Shown piece after piece: positions 43,164 to 51,953 of a DNA stretch of 59,232 bases (its first letter is position 1; each line of letters opens with the position of its first letter). The position numbers and the translations under genes are program-made. The stretch is from Peptococcaceae bacterium (GTDB taxonomy: Bacteria; Bacillota; Peptococcia; Peptococcales; Peptococcaceae). Under the pieces are notes generated by a model. It was not told the origin of the DNA, searched no databases, and saw only the letters and a list, made by a program, of their open reading frames with translations. The stretch covers positions 1 to 59,232 of the forward strand of contig JAHZHI010000031.1 of assembly GCA_019420345.1 (NCBI GenBank). Reading direction: 5' to 3'.

Positions 43164-43192
43164 ATTCTACTGGATTCGGTAGGGTGTCGCAA
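43164..43192 (-). promoter_or_regulatory. uppP promoter
   Basis: TTGCGA (43192-43187), 17-nt spacer, TAGAAT (43169-43164) on the minus strand. Confidence 0.55.
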
Positions 43193-43257
43193 GAGAAGGG
43201 CGGCAGATTTTATGGATCGTTTAAAATTTTTATAGATGGTTTAGTGTTAAAAGGCAG

Positions 43258-43286
43258 TTGGCGAATGTTACTGCTTCCCGTATAAT
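43258..43286 (+). promoter_or_regulatory. Promoter of the metallophosphoesterase gene
   Basis: TTGGCG (43258-43263), 17-nt spacer, TATAAT (43281-43286). The predicted start near 43293 decides the gene start below. Confidence 0.6.
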
Positions 43287-43346
43287 GGGGCGGGGATGAA
43301 GACGTTTTCTTCTGCTGAATGTTTTATGACAGGGGGACACGGTATT

Positions 43347-44099
43347 TTGAGCGATAAGAAGAAACATGTGACTTTTTGGGCGATGGGTGATTTGCATCTG
43401 TCTATTGGTCTGGAAAAAAGCAAGCAAAAACCGATGGAATGCTTTGGCGAGCAGTGGACCCAGCACACGGCAAAGATTGCTCGGCGTTGGTGCGAGCGTG
43501 TGCAAAAAAATGATGTGGTGCTGCTTTTGGGGGATATTTTCTGGGGCAATCGTGTCGAGGAGGCAAAGTTTGCCCTGAACTGGCTAGGCTGTTTGCCTGG
43601 GCGCAAAGTCATGATCCGTGGCAATCATGACAACTGGTGGCAAAGCATATCTAAAGTGCGCGAGGCGCTGCCTGCAGGCATGTACGCTATACAAAACGAT
43701 TGTGTGGTTTTAGAGGGGGTGGCCATTGCCGGCGCTCGCGGCTGGACCTTTGCCGATCCGGAAGGGGAAGCTCATCAGGAAAAAATGCTTCGGCGTGAAT
43801 ATGCGCGTTTAGAAGCATCGCTGTCGCAGATGCCGCCGGATGCGCATTATCGTATTGCAATGATGCATTATCCGCCGTTTGTTGGCAGAGATCTGGCGCC
43901 GGCCGTGGCGGAGCTATTAGAATCTTATGGCGTGAATTGTTGCGTGTTTGGTCATCTGCACGGTGAGGAAGCGGCGCAATTTCAATCGATAGAAAAAAAC
44001 AATATTAAATATGTCCTGGCAAGTGCGGATAATGTTGATTTTTCTCCGCTGGAGATTTATAATTACCCATATAATCATGACTTAACAGGGAATGATTGA
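43347..44099 (+). CDS. Calcineurin-like metallophosphoesterase
   Basis: A 250-residue predicted phosphohydrolase. Metal-binding motifs in order: GDLHLS, GDIFWG, RGNHDNWW, MHYPP and FGHLHGE, all intact. I choose TTG 43347 with AGGGGGA (43331-43337) nine bases upstream; the first in-frame ATG (43296) would lie about three bases from the predicted transcription start and has no spaced ribosome site. Substrate unknown; relatives are annotated only as predicted phosphohydrolases. Confidence 0.88.
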   Translation: MSDKKKHVTFWAMGDLHLSIGLEKSKQKPMECFGEQWTQHTAKIARRWCERVQKNDVVLLLGDIFWGNRVEEAKFALNWLGCLPGRKVMIRGNHDNWWQSISKVREALPAGMYAIQNDCVVLEGVAIAGARGWTFADPEGEAHQEKMLRREYARLEASLSQMPPDAHYRIAMMHYPPFVGRDLAPAVAELLESYGVNCCVFGHLHGEEAAQFQSIEKNNIKYVLASADNVDFSPLEIYNYPYNHDLTGND

Positions 44100-44117
44100 G
44101 AATGGAGGTGAATGAAG

Positions 44118-44501
44118 ATGACGAAACGTATTCTTGCAACTGAAAACGCACCAGCTGCTTTGGGGCCATATTCTCAGGGCGTTGCTGCAAGCGGTGAAAT
44201 GATTTTTGTTTCCGGACAGATTCCAATCAATCCGGCAACAGGCGCAGTCGTTGAGGGTGATATTTCGGTTCAGACCAAACAGTGCATGGACAACATTGCT
44301 GCTATCTTGGCAGAAGCTGGTGCAACTGTTGAGGACATCGTAAAGACAACGATCTATCTGAAAGATATGAACGATTTTGCGACAGTTAATGAAGCTTATG
44401 GAAAATACTTTGAAAAGGATGCGCCAGCACGTGGTTGTGTGGAGGTGGCTCGCCTGCCAAAAGACATGCAGGTTGAGATCGAAGCAATCGCTGTGCGCTA
44501 G
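44118..44501 (+). CDS. ridA: RidA-family reactive imine/enamine deaminase
   Basis: A 127-residue RidA protein, which hydrolyses 2-aminoacrylate and similar intermediates from PLP enzymes. Family landmarks: APAALGPYSQG, FVSGQIPINP, the active-site Arg in PARGCVEVA and the Glu in VEIEAIA. ATG 44118 is seven bases after GGAGGTG; the ATG at 44112 is too close. It lies between the phosphoesterase and cydAB without a visible terminator. Confidence 0.95.
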   Translation: MTKRILATENAPAALGPYSQGVAASGEMIFVSGQIPINPATGAVVEGDISVQTKQCMDNIAAILAEAGATVEDIVKTTIYLKDMNDFATVNEAYGKYFEKDAPARGCVEVARLPKDMQVEIEAIAVR

Positions 44502-44532
44502 TACATGGAGATAATGAAAAAGGAGGATGGTT

Positions 44533-45912
44533 ATGCTTGATGCATTACTGTTGGCACGTTGGCAATTTGCCATTACAACGGTTTATCATTTTTTGTTTGT
44601 ACCGTTGACGCTTGGTCTGTCCATCATGACAGCAATGATTCAAACAAAATATTTTAAGACTGGCGATCCAAAATACAAAGCTATGACAAAATTCTGGGGA
44701 AAACTTTTCCTGATTAACTTTGTGATGGGGGTTGCAACCGGTCTCGTTCAAGAATTTCAGTTTGGTATGAACTGGTCGGAATACGCACGTTTTATGGGTG
44801 ACATCTTTGGTGCACCACTGGCAATCGAAGCGTTGCTGGCGTTTTTCATCGAATCAACATTTTTGGGAGTGTGGGTATTCGGATGGGATCGTTTGCCAAA
44901 AGGTGTGCATCTTGCCAGCATTTGGTTGGTAGCCATTGCGTCCAACCTTTCTGCGATGTGGATCTTGGTTGCAAACTCATTCATGCAGCATCCGCAAGGC
45001 TATGTGCTTAACAATGGCCGTGTCGAAATGGATAATTTCGCAGAGATTGTTGGCAACTCGTATTTCTTCCATCAATTTGCCCATGTATTTACCGCGGGGT
45101 TGACAACGGCAGCATTCTTTATGTTAGGAATTAGTGCTTATCATTTGGTACGTAAGAAAAATGTACCTATTATGAAATCATCTTTTAAATTCGCTGCTAT
45201 TATGGGCCTGATCGCTTCTATTGCAGTTGCAGGCGTTGGGCACATGCAAGGTCAATATCTTACAGAAGAAGTGCCAATGAAAATGGCTGCCATGGAAGCT
45301 TTGTGGGATACCGAAGAAAGTGCACCATTGGCTTTAGTGGCCAATATTGACACTGAAAACCATGAGAATACTTTTGAAATCTCTGTGCCAGGTTTATTGA
45401 GTTTTATGGCTCACAATAACTTTACAGAAGAGGTGCAGGGGATCAATGATCTTCAGGCGCAGTATGAACAGGAATATGGTGCAGGAAACTATATCCCTGA
45501 TGTGCCGCTGATGTTCTGGAGTTTCCGCATTATGGTTGGTGCAGGCATGCTTCTTGTGCTGGCTTCTCTGATCGCTTGCTTCATGGTTAAAACCAAACGT
45601 GAAGTGAAGGGCTCTAAGCTGATGCTGCTGTTTTTACCTGCCATGGCGCTTCCATATTTGGCGAACTCTTTTGGCTGGATTCTCACGGAAGTGGGACGTC
45701 AGCCATGGATTGTGTACGGCTTGCAGAAAACCGCAGATGCTGTATCGCAGGTTGTCTCTGGTAATGAAGTATTGATTACGCTGGTCGGCTTTACGTTGGT
45801 ATATCTGATTCTGGCCATCATCGATGTAGGTCTGCTCGCACGTGCAGCCAAGAAAGTGGATGATGAAGACAAGAAGCCTAAAGCGGCTGAGGAGGGCTCG
45901 TTATGGATTTAA
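44533..45912 (+). CDS. cydA: Cytochrome bd oxidase subunit I
   Basis: A 459-residue membrane subunit carrying hemes b558, b595 and d. His19 (TVYHFLFVPLTLG) matches the E. coli heme-ligand position, LAIEALLAFFIESTFLG carries the conserved Glu pair, and GRQPW is present. The Q-loop is short, as in Gram-positive and many non-enterobacterial enzymes. AGGAGG (44521-44526) sits six bases before ATG 44533. It reduces oxygen to water with quinol electrons and protects oxygen-labile enzymes. Confidence 0.97.
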   Translation: MLDALLLARWQFAITTVYHFLFVPLTLGLSIMTAMIQTKYFKTGDPKYKAMTKFWGKLFLINFVMGVATGLVQEFQFGMNWSEYARFMGDIFGAPLAIEALLAFFIESTFLGVWVFGWDRLPKGVHLASIWLVAIASNLSAMWILVANSFMQHPQGYVLNNGRVEMDNFAEIVGNSYFFHQFAHVFTAGLTTAAFFMLGISAYHLVRKKNVPIMKSSFKFAAIMGLIASIAVAGVGHMQGQYLTEEVPMKMAAMEALWDTEESAPLALVANIDTENHENTFEISVPGLLSFMAHNNFTEEVQGINDLQAQYEQEYGAGNYIPDVPLMFWSFRIMVGAGMLLVLASLIACFMVKTKREVKGSKLMLLFLPAMALPYLANSFGWILTEVGRQPWIVYGLQKTADAVSQVVSGNEVLITLVGFTLVYLILAIIDVGLLARAAKKVDDEDKKPKAAEEGSLWI

Positions 45913-46910
45913 ATGTACTTTGGTTTATTCTCATTACGGTGCTGTTCATCGGCTTTTTCTTCCTGGAAGGCTTTGATTACGGCGTAGGTGCGTTGATTCC
46001 AATCATTGGGAAAGATGATGAAGAACGCCGCGTTGTTTTGAACACGATTGGGCCATTCTGGGATGGCAATGAAGTGTGGTTGATCACTGCAGGCGGCGCT
46101 ATGTTTGCGGCTTTCCCACATGTGTATGCAACCATGTTCAGTGGCTGGTATCTTGCTTTGTTCCTCATCTTATTGGCGCTGATTCTTCGTGCTACTGGTA
46201 TTGAGTTCCGTAGTCAGAAACCTAGTCTGAGTTGGCGCAGAAATTGGGACACTGTTATTGCAGTGACGTCGATCCTGTCAGCAATCCTTTGGGGTGTTGC
46301 GGTATCGAATTTGGTGATCGGTGTACCGATTGACGAAAACATGCAGTATGCTGGCAGTTTCTTTACACTGCTGCGTCCGTTCTGCTTGCTCGGTGGTGTG
46401 ATGCTGGCGCTGATCTTCTTGTATCATGGCGCCTGCTATCTGATGCTGAAAGCTGGTGAACAGACTGTATTGGATCGCGCTCAAGGCATTGCCAACAAGC
46501 TTGGCCCTGTGATGATTGTTGTCACGGTGGTTTGGGTTGTATGGGCGTTTTTTGCCAGCACCATGTTTGAAAACGTGCTTGCTATCGTTGCCATTGCTTT
46601 GGCAGCAGTATTTATGATTCTGTCGGTGCTTTGCAGCCGTAAACAGGCATCCGGTTTGGCGTTTGTATTTATTGCGTTGGCCATTGCCTGCTGTGTGGCT
46701 GGTGTCTTTGCGGGCATGTTCCCGAACATCATGATTTCAACCTTGGACCCAGCATATAGCCTGGATATTTATAATGCAGCATCTTCTCCAAAGACGCTGA
46801 GCTTTATGACCAAGGTGGCATTGACCATGGTGCCGATTGTTCTGCTTTATCAGATCTGGTCGTTCTATGTGTTCCGTGCACGTGTTACGAAAAAGACAAT
46901 AAAATATTGA
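45903..46910 (+). CDS. cydB: Cytochrome bd oxidase subunit II
   Basis: A 335-residue membrane subunit. It starts DLNVLWFILITVLFIGFFFLEGFDYGVG, with GPFWDGNEVWLITAGGAMFAAFP a little later, both diagnostic. It overlaps cydA by 10 bases. Around nine hydrophobic helices. Confidence 0.97.
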   Translation: MDLNVLWFILITVLFIGFFFLEGFDYGVGALIPIIGKDDEERRVVLNTIGPFWDGNEVWLITAGGAMFAAFPHVYATMFSGWYLALFLILLALILRATGIEFRSQKPSLSWRRNWDTVIAVTSILSAILWGVAVSNLVIGVPIDENMQYAGSFFTLLRPFCLLGGVMLALIFLYHGACYLMLKAGEQTVLDRAQGIANKLGPVMIVVTVVWVVWAFFASTMFENVLAIVAIALAAVFMILSVLCSRKQASGLAFVFIALAIACCVAGVFAGMFPNIMISTLDPAYSLDIYNAASSPKTLSFMTKVALTMVPIVLLYQIWSFYVFRARVTKKTIKY

Positions 46911-46920
46911 TAGGCATTGT

Positions 46921-46949
46921 AACGCCTCTCGAAAGGGAGGCGTTTTTTT
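46921..46949 (+). terminator. Terminator between cydB and cydD
   Basis: AACGCCTC (46921-46928), 8-nt loop, GAGGCGTT (46937-46944), then T-run to 46949. Probably partial, as cydDC follow 27 bases later. Confidence 0.8.
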
Positions 46950-46975
46950 GATACAGCCAGAAAGGAGGGGCTCCC

Positions 46976-48697
46976 ATGGTGAATAAAAAACTGATGCAGG
47001 AGATGGGCGCTCAACGGGTATTATTTATTTTATCGGTGTTGTTTAGTCTGGGCTCGGCTGCTGCAGTGCTTTGGCAGACTTGGATGGTGACGAAAATTGT
47101 TGATGGCATATTTCTTGGTGATGCGACGAGAGAAACGCTTGGGAGCACTTTTGTGCTGGCGGTAAGCGCGTTGGTGCTGCGTATTGCCTTGGATTGTGCT
47201 GAAGAATACAGCAGTTTGAAGTTGGCCACGGCTGTTAAGCTGGATTTGCGTGAGAAGATTATTGAAAAATTAGGCACGCTTTCGCCGGTACAGGCCGCAG
47301 AGCTTCAAAGCGGAGGGCTGCTCAATTTGCTTTATGATGGGATCGATACCTTAGAAAGTTATTTTAGCGGCTATCTGCCACAATTGTTCAAAGCGGTATT
47401 TATTCCTGTGCTGTTTTTGATTGTGATTTTTCCAAAAGATCCATTGAGTGCGGTCATCATGTTGGTGACATTGCCGTTGATTCCTGTGTTCATGGTGCTG
47501 ATTGGCAAATGGACCAAACGTGAGAGTGTGCGTCAATGGGTATTATTGACACGTTTTGCAGCTTTTTTGCAGGATGTTTTGCAGGGTCTTATGACGTTAA
47601 AAAGCCTTGGACGCAGCAAACAGCAGGGGGAAAAGATCGGTGAAATCAGTGAAGCTTATCGACGCGCCACTTTTCAGGTGCAGAAGTGGGCGTTCATTTC
47701 TTCGCTTGCCTTGGAATTGGTGGCAACGATTGCGATTGCCATGGTTGCAGTTGGCTTGGGACTGCGTCTCTGTAATGGGACGCTGACTTTTTTGATTGGT
47801 TTCTATATCCTTCTTTTGGCGCCGGAATATTATCAGCCAATGCGGACGCTGGGGCAGTATTTTCATTCAGGGATCAATGCTCAGGAAGCCAGCAGCAGCA
47901 TTTATGCTTTCTTAGAAACGGAACCTTGGACGATGCCAAATGGTGATTTTGCTGCAACACGCGTAGAAAGCATTCGCTTAGAGCATGTTTCTTATCGTTA
48001 TCCAGGTGCTGCTCAGGATGCGGTGCGGGATGTATCGTTGGAACTGAAGGCGGGGCGATCGGTTGCTTTCGCTGGAGACAGTGGCAGCGGCAAGACCACC
48101 TTAATGATGCTTGCGATGGGCTTTCTCCAGCCAACAAGCGGGACGATCTATGTCAATGAGGTGCCTCTGCCAGAGTGGCAGTGTACAGCCTATCGCGAAC
48201 GTGTAGCGGCAGTGCTGCAAACGCCATATATTTTTCAAGGCAGTGTTCTGGAAAATATTGCTTTTAGCAATAACGTGACGCAGGAAATGCGTCATCAGGC
48301 AACAGCCATCGCTGATCAGATTGGTTTGACACATTTATTGCGTACAGTGCCGACCGGATTGGATACCATGATTGGTCAAGGAGGACAGCAGCTTTCGGGT
48401 GGGCAAACGGCGCTGCTTTTGGTGGCGCGTGCCCTCTATCGTGAAAGCGATGTGTTGTTTCTTGATGAAATGACCGATAACTTGGATATGGAAAGTGAAC
48501 GCGCGTTGGTGGATGCTTTGGATTCTCTGCTGAATGGACGTGCTGCCTGGATCATTGCGCATCGTTTGCAAACGCTGCGCAAAGTAGACTGTATTTATGT
48601 TATGCGCCATGGTCAGGTGGTTGACAGTGGACGTTATGAGGATGTTGTGGATCAAGGCGGTCATTTCATCGTAAAGGGGGCGAGCGCACATGCGTAA
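46976..48697 (+). CDS. cydD: Thiol reductant ABC exporter subunit CydD
   Basis: A 573-residue half-transporter: six-helix membrane domain (1-~310), then ATPase with Walker A GDSGSGKTT, signature LSGGQT and Walker B VLFLDEMTDNLD, His in IAHRL. CydDC exports cysteine/glutathione and is needed to assemble cytochrome bd; its place directly behind cydAB supports this naming over a generic exporter. AAGGAGGGG precedes the ATG. Confidence 0.93.
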   Translation: MVNKKLMQEMGAQRVLFILSVLFSLGSAAAVLWQTWMVTKIVDGIFLGDATRETLGSTFVLAVSALVLRIALDCAEEYSSLKLATAVKLDLREKIIEKLGTLSPVQAAELQSGGLLNLLYDGIDTLESYFSGYLPQLFKAVFIPVLFLIVIFPKDPLSAVIMLVTLPLIPVFMVLIGKWTKRESVRQWVLLTRFAAFLQDVLQGLMTLKSLGRSKQQGEKIGEISEAYRRATFQVQKWAFISSLALELVATIAIAMVAVGLGLRLCNGTLTFLIGFYILLLAPEYYQPMRTLGQYFHSGINAQEASSSIYAFLETEPWTMPNGDFAATRVESIRLEHVSYRYPGAAQDAVRDVSLELKAGRSVAFAGDSGSGKTTLMMLAMGFLQPTSGTIYVNEVPLPEWQCTAYRERVAAVLQTPYIFQGSVLENIAFSNNVTQEMRHQATAIADQIGLTHLLRTVPTGLDTMIGQGGQQLSGGQTALLLVARALYRESDVLFLDEMTDNLDMESERALVDALDSLLNGRAAWIIAHRLQTLRKVDCIYVMRHGQVVDSGRYEDVVDQGGHFIVKGASAHA

Positions 48698-50417
48698 AAC
48701 GATTGCTTGGCTGATGCAGCTGTTGAAGCCCTATCGCTGGCGCGTGCTCTTAGGCAGTCTTTTGGTAGCGCTGACAGTATTGGGTAATGTGGGATTGTTG
48801 GCGACGTCTGGCTTGCTGTTGTCAAAAGCGGCATTGACGCCAGAGGTGCTACTTTTGATGCCTTTGATTACAGGTGTGCGGTTTTTTGGCATTGGCCGCG
48901 CGGTGCTGCGATATGCGGAGCGATTGCTGAATCACAGCATTGCATTCCGTATTTTGGGACATTTGCGCAAAGATTTTTATGATCACCTGGAACCATTGGT
49001 GCCTGATGCATTTCCAAATTATGCACAGGGAAAATTGTACAATCAATTTGTCACAGACATCAATGTGCTTCAGTTTTTCTATCTGAAAGCGGTCTCAGTG
49101 CCATTGGGCAGTTTGTTTGTTTATACCATTTGTGCGCTGTTTTTGGCGTTTTTTGAGCCGACGCTTATTCCCATGTTGCTGATTGGCCAATTGGTGGCCG
49201 GAATCATTGTACCAGCAGCGGCAGTTTCTGGGGGACGCGCCCAAAAATATCAGGCATCGGAATGGCAGGCAGCGTTGTCTGAGCAATTTCTGGATTATAA
49301 GAAAGGACTTGTTGATCTTCATCTCTTTGGCAAGCTTGCGGATGTACAGCGCTCGATGCGAGAAAAGGTTCAGAGATTTACTTTGCTGCATGCGCGCATG
49401 AGCTTAAAGAAAAAGATGGTCGGCCGTTTGACCTTTGCGCTCAGTCATCTTAGCATGCTGCTTGCCTTATGGATGATGATTCCTTCTGTACGGGAGGGGC
49501 GTTTGCCAGGGGTTGATGTAGCCATGCTGGCGCTTTTGGTGCTGGCGAGTTATGAAGCGGTATTGCAGATGCCGGAGGCGGTGCTGCAAATGGATGAATC
49601 TTTAGCAGCTGCGGAGGAAATGCGGATGGTGTATGAAACACCGGCGCCTTTGACAGCATCGGAAACGGTTCTTCCGCAATCGTTAGAAATTGTGGCTGAA
49701 AAAGTAGATTTTCATTATCATCAGGAAGGACGTCGATTTATTGAAGGTTTAACGCTCACAATTCCTCAAGGGCAGCATGTGGCAATTGTTGGCGAAAGCG
49801 GCAGTGGAAAATCGTCATTAGCCCGCATTTTTTCTGGATTGTGGCAAATTGACGAAGGCCGACTGACGCTTGGTGGCTGCAATTACTCGGAGATTGACAG
49901 TGCAACTCTCCATCATACCGTAGCAAGTGTCGATCAAGACAGCTATTTTTTCTATACAACGATTCGTGAGAATATGCAGCTTGCCAATCCGATGGTCAGT
50001 GATGAAGCAATTTGGCAGGCGCTGGCTATGGTGGAATTGGATGAAATTGTGCAGGCATTGCCGGCAGGGCTGGATACCGTACTGGCAGAAAATGCAGCTA
50101 TGTTTTCAGGCGGTCAGCGTCAGCGCCTGGCCATTGCGCGCATGGTGGTGCGTGCACCGAAAATTGTTATCCTTGATGAAGCCTTGCAGAAGCTTGACAA
50201 ACGTTTGGCAGAACGCATATTTGCGCGTCTTCTGGCATGGGGCGAAGGCCGAACGATGATTGTCATTAGCCATAGTTTAGAAATGTTAGATAAGCTTGAC
50301 TTTTCATACGTTCTTTCGTATGGTAGAATCATTGAGCAGGGGTCGCATAAGAGACTCCTTGCCAATTCAAGCGGCCATTACCGGGCCTTGTATGATATTG
50401 AACAATCACAATTTTGA
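48690..50417 (+). CDS. cydC: Thiol reductant ABC exporter subunit CydC
   Basis: A 575-residue half-transporter overlapping cydD by 8 bases. Membrane domain with GLLATSGLLLSKAAL and FFGIGRAVLRYAERLLNHSIAFRIL, segments typical of CydC. ATPase: Walker A GESGSGKSS, signature FSGGQRQR, Walker B IVILDEALQKLD, His in VISHSL. Walker B has Glu in ILDEA, so the site looks active. It partners CydD. Confidence 0.94.
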   Translation: MRKTIAWLMQLLKPYRWRVLLGSLLVALTVLGNVGLLATSGLLLSKAALTPEVLLLMPLITGVRFFGIGRAVLRYAERLLNHSIAFRILGHLRKDFYDHLEPLVPDAFPNYAQGKLYNQFVTDINVLQFFYLKAVSVPLGSLFVYTICALFLAFFEPTLIPMLLIGQLVAGIIVPAAAVSGGRAQKYQASEWQAALSEQFLDYKKGLVDLHLFGKLADVQRSMREKVQRFTLLHARMSLKKKMVGRLTFALSHLSMLLALWMMIPSVREGRLPGVDVAMLALLVLASYEAVLQMPEAVLQMDESLAAAEEMRMVYETPAPLTASETVLPQSLEIVAEKVDFHYHQEGRRFIEGLTLTIPQGQHVAIVGESGSGKSSLARIFSGLWQIDEGRLTLGGCNYSEIDSATLHHTVASVDQDSYFFYTTIRENMQLANPMVSDEAIWQALAMVELDEIVQALPAGLDTVLAENAAMFSGGQRQRLAIARMVVRAPKIVILDEALQKLDKRLAERIFARLLAWGEGRTMIVISHSLEMLDKLDFSYVLSYGRIIEQGSHKRLLANSSGHYRALYDIEQSQF

Positions 50418-50428
50418 GGAGGAGAATC

Positions 50429-51244
50429 ATGTATCATTTGCAAACAAATAATGGTTTTGTCTGGGTCGAAGCGGACGCATTGGCCAACGCACCGGATATT
50501 GTCCATGCTTTTTCTACACGTCATGGTGGACGCAGTGATTTTCCTTACCAATCACTGAATCTGGGGCTGCATACGGGTGATGATATCATGACCGTGCGCA
50601 GCAATCGTGACCGTTTTGTGACAAATTTTGGCATTAGTCCAAAGGAAGTGGTCAGTCTGCATTTTATTCACTCCAACAAAGTACTTGAAGTGGGGGCAAA
50701 AGATGGCGGCAAAGGATTTCATTCGCCGAAAGATGCCTTAGGGGATGCAGATGGTATGATTACAAACGTGCCGCGTCGGGCGTTGTTTGTCACTTATGCA
50801 GATTGTGTGCCGGTTTTGTTTTACGATCCAACGCATCACGCCATTGGTGCTTGTCATGCTGGCTGGCGCGGAACGGTGGCGGGCATTGTTATGGAAACGG
50901 TGAAAGCCATGCAGCATGCATACGGAACGGAACCAGGGGAATTGTTGGCGGCTGTTGGTCCAGCCATTGATCCGGATCACTTTGAAGTTGGTCAGGAAGT
51001 GGCGGATGCTGTTGCTGTACATGCAGTGAATCCAAAACGGTTGTTAACGCCTCGTAAAAATGGAAAGTATCTATTTGACATTTGGCAGGCCAATATCGAT
51101 CAACTGACAACGATAGGGGTATCGCGTGATAATATCACGTTGGTGGATCTTTCGACGTTTGCTCGAGATGATTTGTTTTTCTCCCATCGCCGTCGCTTTG
51201 GTGGAGAAGTCGGCCGTCAGGCTGCGTTCATAATGTTGAAATAG
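50429..51244 (+). CDS. pgeF: PgeF/YfiH family protein (LACC1-like)
   Basis: A 271-residue protein of the polyphenol-oxidase-named family; bacterial members act as peptidoglycan editing factors or purine nucleoside phosphorylases. Zinc-ligand segments are SLHFIHSNKV, ADCVPVLFYD and GACHAGWRGT; the first usually reads QVHG, here FIHSN, a small variation. AGGAGGAG precedes ATG 50429. It is followed by trmK and nif3-like, a common Firmicute neighbourhood. Confidence 0.92.
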   Translation: MYHLQTNNGFVWVEADALANAPDIVHAFSTRHGGRSDFPYQSLNLGLHTGDDIMTVRSNRDRFVTNFGISPKEVVSLHFIHSNKVLEVGAKDGGKGFHSPKDALGDADGMITNVPRRALFVTYADCVPVLFYDPTHHAIGACHAGWRGTVAGIVMETVKAMQHAYGTEPGELLAAVGPAIDPDHFEVGQEVADAVAVHAVNPKRLLTPRKNGKYLFDIWQANIDQLTTIGVSRDNITLVDLSTFARDDLFFSHRRRFGGEVGRQAAFIMLK

Positions 51245-51254
51245 GAGAAACGTG

Positions 51255-51953
51255 ATGTTGTCAAAACGATTGGAAGCCGTTGCGTCGTTTGTGCCTGACG
51301 AGGTGCGAATGGCAGACATTGGATGCGACCATGCTTACCTGCCAATTGCTTTGCTTGAACGCAAACGTGTGACTCGTGCCATAGGCTGTGATATCAATGA
51401 GGGGCCATTAGAAGCAGCAAGAAAAAATGCTGCTCGTGCCGATGTGGATTTGTCTTTGTTGGATTTGCGTTTGGGAGATGGGCTTTCGGCGCTATCGCCT
51501 GGCGAAGTGGATGTTGTTACCTTGGCAGGTATGGGCGCGGGTTTGATGGTGGATATTTTATCCGCTCAGCCTGATGTTGTGGCGCAGCTTCAACGCATTG
51601 TGGTGTCACCAAATGTGGCGCCGTGGCTTTTGCGGCGTTGGGGCATGGAAAATGGTTTTGCGGTAGGAAAAGAAATGGTGGTGTATGACAATGGTCATTT
51701 TTATGAAGTGTTTACATTGGAGCATCAACCAGTGGCTTTTGCTTATAGTGAAATCGATTTGTATTTTGGCCTGGCGTTGCGAACGCAGTGTGATGATGTG
51801 ACAAGGGCATATTTTGAAGAACGCTGGAAGAATGATGAACGCTTATTGGATGCGTGGGCACCGTTGGTGAAAAGTCATCGTGATCTCGCTGTAAAGTATG
51901 AGCGTTTGCTGAAATTGTGGGATGGTTTGAGGAGTGAACGCGCATGCGAGTGA
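51255..51953 (+). CDS. trmK: tRNA (adenine-N1)-methyltransferase TrmK
   Basis: A 232-residue enzyme methylating A22 of tRNA. LSKRLEAVASFVP, MADIGCDHAYLPIALLE (SAM site) and VTLAGMGAGLMVDIL are the family hallmarks, with VSPNVAPWLLRRW later. ATG 51255 has AGGAGA six bases upstream; GTG 51252 is closer than usual. It overlaps the nif3-like gene by 10 bases, as in B. subtilis-type yqfN-yqfO. Confidence 0.95.
   Translation: MLSKRLEAVASFVPDEVRMADIGCDHAYLPIALLERKRVTRAIGCDINEGPLEAARKNAARADVDLSLLDLRLGDGLSALSPGEVDVVTLAGMGAGLMVDILSAQPDVVAQLQRIVVSPNVAPWLLRRWGMENGFAVGKEMVVYDNGHFYEVFTLEHQPVAFAYSEIDLYFGLALRTQCDDVTRAYFEERWKNDERLLDAWAPLVKSHRDLAVKYERLLKLWDGLRSERACE

Noticed and set aside
49183..49401. Small frames inside cydC and cydD on both strands
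   Set aside because: They overlap a gene with intact motifs and lack independent signals.
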